From Pleodorina starrii (taxonomy: Eukaryota > Chlorophyta > Chlorophyceae > Chlamydomonadales > Volvocaceae), in the NCBI GenBank assembly GCA_030267565.1, contig BRXU01000047.1, positions 614,460 through 678,459 of the forward strand: a stretch of DNA of 64,000 bases, in the 5' to 3' direction. Of the stretch, positions 1-8,955 are shown piece by piece (within the stretch, counting starts at the first letter, position 1; each line of letters starts with the position of its first letter). The position numbers were made by a program, and so were the translations under genes. The notes beneath the pieces are model-generated. The model saw only the letters and a program-made list of their open reading frames with translations. It searched no databases and was not told the DNA's origin.

Positions 1-1
1 G

Positions 2-3000
2 ACCGCCAGCGAGCCACCCCCGGCCGCACCCGGAGCCGGGACCGGCTATCTCAAACTCGTTACGATGAACACGCGAGGCCTACAAGGGCACCGCGAGGGT
101 ATTTTGCGCCTAGTCGACGACCACAAGCCAGATGTGCTGGTGCTCACCGAAACCAAGCTAAGCGCTCATCATCGGCGCGCTATTGCAAGCATGAAGCAAA
201 GCATGCAGCCCTATCAGACCTACCTGAGCAACCGCCCGCATGTCGCCGACCGCGCCAATCGGGAAGCAGGCGTCCTGATCGGAGTGGCGGAGCGCTTCAG
301 TAGACAGGGCAGCGCCACCGCAGAACCTATACCCACTGAACTGGAAGGGTACATAGGGCATGTGCGTATAGCCCCCCCAGCCAGCTCCGCCCTCCACATC
401 ATAGGGGTGTACTGCCCATCCGACTCCACCGCACGGCAGAGAATATACGAATATGGTCGAGCGGCCTCGGCGCACGCCAAAGCGAAGGGTGAACACCTGG
501 TCATGGCGGGCGACTGGAACGCCGTGCTCAAAGCGAGTGACCGGTCGACAGGCATCTGCAACTCGGACGACAGGGCACACAGATGCTTCTCAACGGACAG
601 CGACCTACGACCAGTAGACACCAGGCGACGAGAATACACCTACACGCAGACGCAACTCGGACTCGACACCCACCTGAGCCGCATCGACGACGTCCTCCTT
701 GCTCCCCAAACCACCGCCGCTGTGGCCAAGGAGGGCAATGCATACGAACAAGTGTACGATTGTGGAGGCAACTTCGACCACCGACCGCTGTGTACCCTCC
801 TCCCCCTAGCGGGACTCCGCCTCCTCCCTGCCCCCGCTGCCCAGCCCCCCACAGACCTGAACCCCAGCTCATGGAGCCGCATCCAGCTGCCCATCCTCAA
901 AGAAAGCAAAGGCAAAGCACGCATGGAAATGGAGGCGACACTCACGGGCGCAATTACCCACCTGTTGGACGCTCTCCGCCCCGCGCACGAGACCATAACA
1001 GCCGCCTCCACCCAAATGGAGCGCGCCGCGGGCAAGGACCAGGCGCGGACGATCCTTGGCCACCTGCGCAATCACGAGGCCGTGCAAGCCACGAATGTCA
1101 CTTCCCTAAGCCAAGAGCTTGGGACGCTCATGCTGCAATGCCTCGGCATCCTCGAAAGTCACTGCCAACAAAAACCCCCCCGCTCAGGGAGACTGCACGC
1201 GCGACGGGGCATTGGCAGGCGCCTGACCCGTTTACATGATGAACACAAAGCACTGAAACGCGACCTCACGCAAGCACTGCACCCGCCGGGGGCCTCCCCC
1301 AACCCGACGAAAGCGACCCAACAACCCCCATCACGGCACCCCCAGGAGGCAACGCCGGTCCCGAAAGCCACAGATCAGACCCCCGACCCACCTGAAACTG
1401 GTACCACCCGCCAAACACAAGGCCAGGGGGACCCATGGGACAACCTTGAAACCCGCGACCTGCGCACCGCGATCCGGAGCAAGGGGGACGAAATCAGGAA
1501 GGTGGTTAATGAGACGCGCAAACTGCACATGCGCAGAGCAAGCAGGCGGCTCCAACGCCTTCTCACAAAGAAGCCAAAGCAGGCGCACAGGCAAATCCTG
1601 GAGCCTGACGATCAACCGCGAGGTATCGCGGCTATACGCCACCCCGAGGACGGGCACCTGTGCACGGACTCAGAAGGCATTCTCGACGCGCTACACACAC
1701 ACTTCGCCCTCCTAGCCAAGCCAGTCTCCGGTCCCTGCACAGGCAAATACCTCCCAGGCGAGGCCCCACGCAATTACCCCTGGGAAGTGGCTGGGGCCCC
1801 TGACCCACTCAGACAAGGCCTTGCACGCTGGGACGGTGCGCCCCCGTCCCTCCTCCCCGGAATCCTCGACCCATGCAACTTTCGCACCTGCCTAGGCCAC
1901 CTCGCCCGCAACAAAGCCCCCGGGCCGGACGGCCTGCCCAATGAACTCCTCCAAACCCTTCCAGACGACCTCCAGACCGCAATACACCACCTGATCACCA
2001 TAATGTGGGTCAAAGCCGAAATCCCCCCCCACTGGACACAATCCGACACAGTCCTCATCCCCAAGAAAGGAGACCCACTTCTTATTAAGAACAAACGCCC
2101 GATCGCCCTGGCCAACACCCTCTACAAGCTGTACACCAGCCACATCACGCTAAACATCGTAACTTACAGCGAGCAAGCACACATCTTTACCGAGGCCCAG
2201 GAAGGGTACCTCCGGCAGCGCAACACAGAACGGCAAATCCAGAACGTGCTGCACGCTATCGAAGACGCGGGCCTTACCGGGCGCGACCTGTTCCTCCTTT
2301 ATATCGATTTCACATCCGCGTTCAACACCATCGATCATGATAAACTGCTTATGATCATGTACGACCTGGGCTACCCAGATGACCTCATCGAGGTGGTTTC
2401 GAACCTGTACTCGCACGCCGCGACACGCATACGAACCGAGCACGGATGCACTGCGAACATTGCGATCGAGCGCGGAACGATCCAGGGAGACACGCTGTCA
2501 CCCGTCCTGTTCATTATCTACATGGAACCCCTCCTACGATGGCTGCACAGCGGCGGCAGGGGGTACCGATATGGCTGCCTCCGGGCGGAAGAAAACGATC
2601 GCCATCACTTCAGCTCGGGTGCATTCGCTGACGACCTAGTTATCCTTACGAACGCGGTATCGGATCTGCGGCTCCAATGCTCAAAAATTGAACGGTATGC
2701 GAGGTGGGGGGCCCTCAAGGTCAACGTGAGCAAGTGCCAGATACAAGGCATACTCCATGGTCGCGCGCGCTCGGACAAGGATCTGAGTAGAGGCCCCGGC
2801 ACACAAAAATACCAGACCGCCCTGGAACGCCTTCTGAAAAACCAAATTCGAATAGACGACACGCCTATCCCGTACGCACCCCCCACGCAGCCGTACAAGT
2901 ATCTGGGAGTACACATTACCCCCACGCTAGACTGGGCAGAAGAAGTGGCCTATGTGCGAGCCGAGGTTGACAGACGAGGACGGGGCATTCAGAGCTCCCT

Positions 3001-6000
3001 CGCGACCCCCGACCAACGCATCAACATGATCAGAACCCTCATACACCCCTTCGTGGCGTACAGCCTGCCCACCATGGCGTACACCCCACAAGACATTGCC
3101 AGTTTCGATGCGCAAATCGCGGGCATAGCCAAACGCAGCTACGGACTCAAGATGGGCTTCCCCACCCGCGCCATTCTCAACCCGACCGCGAGGCTCGGCC
3201 TGGGGGTTGGCACCGTACGCACCTTATACGCCGTCCGGGCGGCAAAGACCCTCGTCCTCTCCCTCAATGATGACGGCCGTCTCGGAGCGGTGACCAGAGC
3301 TCTCCTCCACCTGCAAAGTCGATACATGGGCACCGTACCGGCACATGAACTCAAACGGGAATGCCAATTCTACACCACACTGAAACAGCTCGCTCTCGTG
3401 AGGGAGGCGGGGATTGAACTCACGGACAAAGGGACAGCATACGAAACGACAATGAGCAGCCTCGCCCACCTGATCGGATCTCTCAACCCAGCGGCCGAAC
3501 CCAAGGCGCTTGCGCTCCTCTTCCGATGCGTACAACCTCTGCTTGAGCTGGGTCTCGACCTCCGGGCCCTGAGGGATCAGAACACGGGCACGCACATCAT
3601 CACCACCGATCAGCTGCAACTAATCGGAGGCCGGAACGTGGGATCGCGCCATAGGATAGCCCTGAACCAGCTCAGCCTCGCCATGAATGCCGACCCCAGC
3701 GTGCGGGCTCGGGCACCCAGATACCGCGGATCCACATCTCTACCCCCCGAGCTGCGGCTCATTCCAGACAACCCCGGCCTGACCGGCCTAACCGACGAAA
3801 CGGCTGGACCCAAACCCATACCGTACGGACGCATAACAAAGTACCTCGCCCCAAAGCCCCGTGACCCGGTCGAAGCCATGCAAACCGCACACGCCGACAC
3901 AGCCCCCACACCCCCAGGCGTGACAATCGCCGACGAGGCGACCCAACCGACGCCGCCCGGGGGCGCGACGGCAGATCCCACCACACGACGCTCGACGCCT
4001 AGATGTCACGCCCGGCAACACCAGCCACGGCGGCTAACCGACCGTGACCGCCTCAAAGCATACCTTCTGCGTCAAAACCTCAAGCCGGTAACGGGCATCG
4101 TGGACACCGACGCCATCGGCTGGAACCCCCGACACACCCCACTCACCATCCAACATTGCGAAGAGCTCCTACGCCACCCGCACCACAAGGGCCTGCTAAC
4201 CAGGGTCGGCTCCGCCGAACGGCTCCTCCAGATGCTGCTGGGCGAGGAACCATGGCCTGCGGAGGTCCCGGCGCGGTATGGAATCAGTATCACGCAATTC
4301 CTCTTCGGAGACCAGGAAAGGGTGGCGTGCATCAACGCAGAAATACGTAAACGGGTCGCCGTCGACAAACCGACCCCAAAGAAGCAGCGCACAATCCACC
4401 CACCGAACCAAGGCACCCACCGCACCTACTACCTGGTCGACTGGGAACGCACGGCAGTAACCAAAGGAGCCCTCGCCCTCTACGCTGCCAACGGATACCA
4501 CCCCCAGGCGGTACACCCCCATGCGCCTCCCAACGGCACACCACCGCAGGTGGGCCTAGTCGAAGTAGACTGGGCGCCCACTCAAGACGAGGGCACGCGT
4601 CTGGCCCAACAAGATAACTGGATCGAACTGCTCAATGCATTCCGGGATCGACGCGCTCAGGAAGCCGGACATGACCCGGGGCGCGCGGCGGAGACACGCG
4701 ACAAGCACCTGACGGAAAGGCAACAACAAGGTCGATGGGAAACCGAATGCCTAAACACGACCCGAGGGCAGCGCCTTCTCAGACAGTTTGTCGAAATCAA
4801 CGTCCAACCGGGAAACCCGGACAAGGACATCTACCCCACAGGGCGTTACACTATCCAGATCGGCAAACACAACGGCCCCCTCTGCGGAACACCCTGGGAG
4901 GGTGACGGGGACATACCTGAAGGACTGCAGACCATCGGACTGGCCCTCGTCTACGGCCCCCAAGGTAACTGTGTAGGCCAAATCTCCGTCTGTCGTCTCC
5001 GCAGCCTGTGGTACAGGTACCAAGACGCGCAGCAGAACCGCCCGGAAGACCATGCCCGACTCGCCGCCAGGGGCGGCTTTGCGGAAGACGTCGCACGCCT
5101 CCTCCTGCGGTACCGGAACGGCGGGGGCACCAAACTGCAACCCGTCAAAGCGGCAAACGAGCGCCGGCTGCCCGAAGCACTTATGAAGCGCCTCACGACC
5201 GCGCTCGGCGCCACAACCGAACGCTTTGCATCCCCCCTCAATGTAGCCGACTGCGTAGATACATACTATTCACGCTTTTCAGAGGACCAGCTCTTTGGGG
5301 CGAACCACGATGCATATACGCAGCCATTCACAGGCCTCTCCATCGCCCACCCCGAGCCTACGCCGGAGGAGGGGCATCACGCCCTAAGATGGGCCTTGGG
5401 ATGGGCCGAGACAGTACGGTCTGAGAGCACACCCACCGCCACCCTCCTCCTGCTGCCCACGGCTCGAACGGCGCCATATACCCGTTACCTCACCCACCCG
5501 CTGGTCACTATGATCGGCAGAATCGACGCGTTCACGGGCACAGCCAGTCTGTACAGCGAAACCCTTGAAGATACCCCCCAACCCTACCCGATGGGCCTCA
5601 CTCTTCTCTTAGTCAGCAACGCAACTGGTCGAACCCACGCCGAACGCCTCCGTCGGACTCTTGGCATGCCGGCTGCAACCGCCACCCCCATGGAGCCCTC
5701 CCACCCCTGGAACCCGCCCCAGTGGGTGCGGAAACGGGTGCGCAGTATGAGCGACCGGCCACCCGCCGCGGCGGTACTCTCCCGTCCGTGCGACAACCTC
5801 ACCTCTGCTGAGCGAAAGGCCGTCTTCCGGACATTCCACGCCAAACAGTCGCTGCGATACGACTCCCAGAACGCAATCTACACGGACGGATCTGTTCAAA
5901 AGGTAAAGGATGGCGACGAGGACCGACAAATACTGGGAGCCGCGGCCGTCGACGCACTCACCAATAAGACGCTCCACATTGATGTAAATGCTGGACATCA

Positions 6001-7390
6001 CGGCTGCCAAACCATCACGAGATGTGAACTAAGTGCCATCCACCAAGCACTCTACATGCGCAGAGGCACGCCTGAGGACAACACCCACTTATCCATCTGG
6101 ACGGACTCAGCCGCAGCCCTTTACCTAATAAAAAAGATGATCAATAACCCACAGAAACTCCGGCTCAGCAAACATAAGGCCCTGCTTGAGCAGATAGTCA
6201 CTACTCTTAAAAAGAGAGCAGCATGCAATTTAACAACTTCCCTACTTAAAGTAAAAGCCCACACTGGCGTGAAATATAACGAAGAAGCAGATAAAGCAGC
6301 CGTACGGGCCGCGCGAGGCCTTGCAAAGCTCGACCCCGACGCACTGAGCACAACCGAAACATCTGACAATAACCCACGTAACCAATACTGGTGGCTACGG
6401 AAGATGCATGGGCCTGAGAAGAATGCTGGGCACTTTGCCAACGACCTCAACCGGGGTATCGAAACCCTAGTGCGTCCGGAAACGCACTCGGGCTACACAA
6501 ATGAGACAGATTACATGAAGTTTGTTGCCAATACCATACCCGACCTGGACATCAACGCCAGCGCACGCACCCTACAGCGCAAGATAGGCCGACACAAGCA
6601 CGCCAAACGGTGCTTCGACTACCTGTACGGCCAACTATGGAACGCCAAGCTCGCGAACCGCTTCAGGAAATCATTGGCCCCGGGAGGCCCAGTTGCGTCA
6701 GGAAGCTGCCCCCTGTGCCACAACCCCGACTCCGGGGGGCATATCCTGGGTGGCTGCCGCCACCCACGGATGCGCGCTCTATACATCCTTCGGCACAATC
6801 AGGCGGTTCAAACCATCACCAGTACGCTCGCCCGGGGAATCAACGGGGGCTGCTACACGGTCATGGACGCCTGCCCCGCAGATGACCGGCCGGACTATGT
6901 AGCAGGCACAAGGCTACCGCACTGGCTGCTCCCAAACACCCCGGAGGAAGAACGGCTCAAAATGCGCCCCGATCTACTCCTCATCCCTAGCATCCCTCTC
7001 CACGAGGCACAAGAGATCGGATACATGGGGCCCCCGGACCCTAGTCAACACACCGTGCATATCCTCGAAATAGGATACACGGCCGACACCAACCACAAGC
7101 AGAAACAACATGACAAAGCCATCCAACACTCCGAGCTAGCCCGGCTCCTCACAAAGGAGGGGTGGAAAGTCTGTTACACAGCACAGGAGGCCATCAGCCT
7201 AGGCTTCGCCGGTACCATCCGAAAAGACTTACGCCCCCTTCTCTGCACCCTAGGGGCGGGCAGTGAAGCGGCCAAAACATGCTGCAACGAACTCCACGAT
7301 CACGCTGTTCGGGCGCTCAATAAGATTGTGATCACCCGGCGGCAAATGGAACGCTCCCCGCACGAGACGCAACAGCAGACGGGCACATAA
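2..7390 (+). CDS. LINE polyprotein: APE endonuclease, reverse transcriptase, RNase H, CCHC, probable restriction-like endonuclease
   Basis: The frame is open from base 2, so the ATG at 65 is probably internal; residues are numbered from it. The APE nuclease spans about 1-240: a YLKLVTMNTRGL start just upstream, LTETK near 28, GDWNAV, SRIDDVL, and the FDHRPL histidine. The RT spans about 560-900 with KAPGPDGLPNELL, YIDFTSAFNTID, GTIQGDTLSP and the catalytic FADD at 854-857. I cannot assign residues 900-1930. RNase H lies at about 1935-2085 with D1941, E1988, D2014 and D2076. A C-x2-C-x7-H-x4-C finger is at 2215-2231. It precedes RPD (2301-2303) and LEIGY (E2335), followed by lysines, as in a PD-(D/E)XK restriction-like nuclease of R2-type elements. 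Two nucleases of different fold in one protein define Dualen. The restriction-like call rests on motif spacing only. The protein should nick target DNA and prime reverse transcription there. Confidence 0.85.
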   Translation, partial: TASEPPPAAPGAGTGYLKLVTMNTRGLQGHREGILRLVDDHKPDVLVLTETKLSAHHRRAIASMKQSMQPYQTYLSNRPHVADRANREAGVLIGVAERFSRQGSATAEPIPTELEGYIGHVRIAPPASSALHIIGVYCPSDSTARQRIYEYGRAASAHAKAKGEHLVMAGDWNAVLKASDRSTGICNSDDRAHRCFSTDSDLRPVDTRRREYTYTQTQLGLDTHLSRIDDVLLAPQTTAAVAKEGNAYEQVYDCGGNFDHRPLCTLLPLAGLRLLPAPAAQPPTDLNPSSWSRIQLPILKESKGKARMEMEATLTGAITHLLDALRPAHETITAASTQMERAAGKDQARTILGHLRNHEAVQATNVTSLSQELGTLMLQCLGILESHCQQKPPRSGRLHARRGIGRRLTRLHDEHKALKRDLTQALHPPGASPNPTKATQQPPSRHPQEATPVPKATDQTPDPPETGTTRQTQGQGDPWDNLETRDLRTAIRSKGDEIRKVVNETRKLHMRRASRRLQRLLTKKPKQAHRQILEPDDQPRGIAAIRHPEDGHLCTDSEGILDALHTHFALLAKPVSGPCTGKYLPGEAPRNYPWEVAGAPDPLRQGLARWDGAPPSLLPGILDPCNFRTCLGHLARNKAPGPDGLPNELLQTLPDDLQTAIHHLITIMWVKAEIPPHWTQSDTVLIPKKGDPLLIKNKRPIALANTLYKLYTSHITLNIVTYSEQAHIFTEAQEGYLRQRNTERQIQNVLHAIEDAGLTGRDLFLLYIDFTSAFNTIDHDKLLMIMYDLGYPDDLIEVVSNLYSHAATRIRTEHGCTANIAIERGTIQGDTLSPVLFIIYMEPLLRWLHSGGRGYRYGCLRAEENDRHHFSSGAFADDLVILTNAVSDLRLQCSKIERYARWGALKVNVSKCQIQGILHGRARSDKDLSRGPGTQKYQTALERLLKNQIRIDDTPIPYAPPTQPYKYLGVHITPTLDWAEEVAYVRAEVDRRGRGIQSSLATPDQRINMIRTLIHPFVAYSLPTMAYTPQDIASFDAQIAGIAKRSYGLKMGFPTRAILNPTARLGLGVGTVRTLYAVRAAKTLVLSLNDDGRLGAVTRALLHLQSRYMGTVPAHELKRECQFYTTLKQLALVREAGIELTDKGTAYETTMSSLAHLIGSLNPAAEPKALALLFRCVQPLLELGLDLRALRDQNTGTHIITTDQLQLIGGRNVGSRHRIALNQLSLAMNADPSVRARAPRYRGSTSLPPELRLIPDNPGLTGLTDETAGPKPIPYGRITKYLAPKPRDPVEAMQTAHADTAPTPPGVTIADEATQPTPPGGATADPTTRRSTPRCHARQHQPRRLTDRDRLKAYLLRQNLKPVTGIVDTDAIGWNPRHTPLTIQHCEELLRHPHHKGLLTRVGSAERLLQMLLGEEPWPAEVPARYGISITQFLFGDQERVACINAEIRKRVAVDKPTPKKQRTIHPPNQGTHRTYYLVDWERTAVTKGALALYAANGYHPQAVHPHAPPNGTPPQVGLVEVDWAPTQDEGTRLAQQDNWIELLNAFRDRRAQEAGHDPGRAAETRDKHLTERQQQGRWETECLNTTRGQRLLRQFVEINVQPGNPDKDIYPTGRYTIQIGKHNGPLCGTPWEGDGDIPEGLQTIGLALVYGPQGNCVGQISVCRLRSLWYRYQDAQQNRPEDHARLAARGGFAEDVARLLLRYRNGGGTKLQPVKAANERRLPEALMKRLTTALGATTERFASPLNVADCVDTYYSRFSEDQLFGANHDAYTQPFTGLSIAHPEPTPEEGHHALRWALGWAETVRSESTPTATLLLLPTARTAPYTRYLTHPLVTMIGRIDAFTGTASLYSETLEDTPQPYPMGLTLLLVSNATGRTHAERLRRTLGMPAATATPMEPSHPWNPPQWVRKRVRSMSDRPPAAAVLSRPCDNLTSAERKAVFRTFHAKQSLRYDSQNAIYTDGSVQKVKDGDEDRQILGAAAVDALTNKTLHIDVNAGHHGCQTITRCELSAIHQALYMRRGTPEDNTHLSIWTDSAAALYLIKKMINNPQKLRLSKHKALLEQIVTTLKKRAACNLTTSLLKVKAHTGVKYNEEADKAAVRAARGLAKLDPDALSTTETSDNNPRNQYWWLRKMHGPEKNAGHFANDLNRGIETLVRPETHSGYTNETDYMKFVANTIPDLDINASARTLQRKIGRHKHAKRCFDYLYGQLWNAKLANRFRKSLAPGGPVASGSCPLCHNPDSGGHILGGCRHPRMRALYILRHNQAVQTITSTLARGINGGCYTVMDACPADDRPDYVAGTRLPHWLLPNTPEEERLKMRPDLLLIPSIPLHEAQEIGYMGPPDPSQHTVHILEIGYTADTNHKQKQHDKAIQHSELARLLTKEGWKVCYTAQEAISLGFAGTIRKDLRPLLCTLGAGSEAAKTCCNELHDHAVRALNKIVITRRQMERSPHETQQQTGT

Positions 7391-7506
7391 CTAACACATA
7401 CTCGTTCTCAATCCCCACCGCGGTGGCGGGGGAGGACTGGGACCGGGGAAACCCGTCACCCCACCTCCTCTGCTCCCTTAACCCACGCCTCGGCCTCCGG
7501 TCGGGC

Positions 7507-7530
7507 GTATTATTATTATTATTATTATTA
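7507..7530 (+). repeat. (TTA)n tail of the LINE
   Basis: About eight TTA/ATT units end the element immediately before CAAAGGTTGC, which belongs to the inverted element X. In uninterrupted X copies (15237-15250, 24714-24727) the same site reads CAACCTTTGTAATAG, so the tail joins the target at a natural TTA on the opposite strand. Confidence 0.85.
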
Positions 7531-8109
7531 CAAAGGTTGCAAGGGACAAACCATGAGGGACAAACTGCTGGTTGTCGGACGCCAAGCGGCAAATTGCACG
7601 CACGATGTGGCGGTCTTCTGCTGCGGGTCGCCAAACAAGTCCAGTCGGCAACCTAGGGGACTTCTACATTCCCTGTCCTAATGTTAACGTTGTCAAGCCT
7701 CCTCTATGGCGAATACCTCGGTAGCGAAGCCTGTGCACTCTCGTCGGCGGCAAGTGCACGGCGTCGCGACCCTCGCAAACTAACAGTTCCACTGTCCTTC
7801 TATTTGCAAGTCAGCCTGCGTGATGTGTAAATGACACACTCCATGTATATTGTAAAGCTACTTAAGCCAAGCAATGCGCTCGCGGGAAGAGTTGCACAGT
7901 GCCGAGGCGGCGCGCGATGCTGAATATGGGGCGGATTGCTGAAGCCGCAGGCATTTCAGATATAAACCTCTGGCTGTCTCGCTATCAGCAGGAATGCCGA
8001 CACTCTCACACTTCACGTCCTCGCCGCCCTAGCACTCAACTTAACCCGTACGGATTGAACGGGGCCCCGCCCTTTTTCTGGCTTCAAGGAAGCCGATACC
8101 AACCCCTTG
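7531..8109 (-). mobile_element. Element X copy A (inverted, cut by the LINE)
   Basis: Read on the minus strand, it starts at 8109 with CAAGGGGTTGG, then a GGCTTCC/GGAAGCC-type hairpin and GGGCGGGGCCCC, and follows copies E and D closely. It ends where the LINE (TTA)n tail begins; the rest of X should lie left of the LINE. It carries one copy of the internal module that is doubled in copies D and E. No coding capacity is seen. Confidence 0.85.
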
Positions 8110-8426
8110 TTCGCGATTGTCGCACTCAAATCGCTTCCGTACACCCATGGCCTTTGTAACCAAACTTGTTTATACATATTAATCAAACTGGGCCGTCCCG
8201 GCCGAAATGATCCTTGAAAATTACGGCCGATTGTCTTCACCGCGATTTGTGGCATGCGCCAACGCGCGGTTATGGCCCTGTTAAGTTGCCTTGTTGTATT
8301 AGTTGCTGTTCCAGTCCTTCTGGCCACTGTCGGGGGCGTAACTGGTGTCAAGCGATCGCGCGCCATACGGACGCCTCGGGCAGAGGGTACTCACGGGGGT
8401 CGTATTCCTGGGAGGGTTGTAGCTGT
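8110..8426. other. Unassigned stretch between element X copy A and the duplicated block
   Basis: About 320 bases with no convincing coding region and no match to other parts of the window. It is the flank into which X copy A inserted, so it could be an older element or host DNA. Confidence 0.4.
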
Positions 8427-8947
8427 GGCGGTCAAAAGTGGGGCGAGGTTGTAGGTGTACAGACATTAATCTCAACACGCAGACAAAATATGGGCGGACG
8501 CTGGTCTCATGAGGATTGGACAAGGGGTGTCGGCTTCCTTGAAGCCGGAAAAAGGGCGGGGCCCCACTAAATCCGTACGGGTGGAGTTGGAGGGCTGGTG
8601 GCTTTACACTCATGCTGTTGCACATTGTTAGTATGATACCTTCCTTGAAGTGTGTACACCAATTACCACCTTTCACGAGGGCCACGATCGATACACGGTG
8701 GTTTATAAGACCTTCTTACGTCGGAGAAATTTCAGGAGTATCCGACGGAGACTTGCTAGCAGAGTCGTCAGCAAGGCCTGCTGGCGCTGCCGGCGCCGCG
8801 CGAATCGCGTCGTTCGGGGCGCATGGGTGCATCGATCGAAGTACGGCATCAATTCGGCAGCGAGCGGCGAGGGCATGAAGTGTGAGAATCTCGACATTCC
8901 TGCTGATACTTAGCCAGAGCTGTTTCCCCGAAATTCCTACTTCCACT
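8427..8947 (+). repeat. Block B: Gypsy 3'-UTR fragment plus 5' part of element X, nearly identical to 17037-17548
   Basis: The first about 94 bases (starting GCTGTGGCGGTC) match the 3' UTR of Gypsy-1; from 8521 the block is the 5' portion of an element X. I count about five substitutions over roughly 515 bases against 17037-17548, far closer than Gypsy-1 is to Gypsy-2. The match stops abruptly at 8947, where Gypsy-1 coding sequence begins. It looks like the remains of another tandem Gypsy unit whose LTR and leader were deleted. Confidence 0.75.
8521..8947 (+). mobile_element. Element X copy B (5' fragment)
   Basis: It starts CAAGGGGTGTCGG after GGATTGGA, has the hairpin and the GGGCGGGGCCCC box, then shares copy C's variant interior. 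It is truncated at 8947 by the junction with Gypsy-1. The identical left flank in copy C shows B and C derive from the same insertion event. Confidence 0.75.
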
Positions 8948-8955
8948 TCGAACCC

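Larger units (their letters stand above)
1..7530 (+). mobile_element. Non-LTR retrotransposon, Dualen/RandI-like (5' end outside the window)
   Basis: One long ORF is followed by a 3' UTR of about 115 bases and a (TTA)n tail (about 7507-7530) that runs directly into sequence matching an inverted copy of element X. A simple-repeat tail instead of poly(A) and the domain order endonuclease, reverse transcriptase, RNase H, CCHC, restriction-like nuclease fit the Dualen/RandI clade of green algae. The 5' end and 5' target duplication lie left of the window. The ORF shows no stop or frameshift, so this is the best preserved autonomous element here. Confidence 0.85.

Noticed and set aside
4300..4600. 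A chromodomain-like or protease domain in the middle of the LINE protein, suggested by TYYLVDWERT and VEVDWAPT
   Set aside because: The matches are too short and the flanking pattern does not fit either family by eye; left unassigned.
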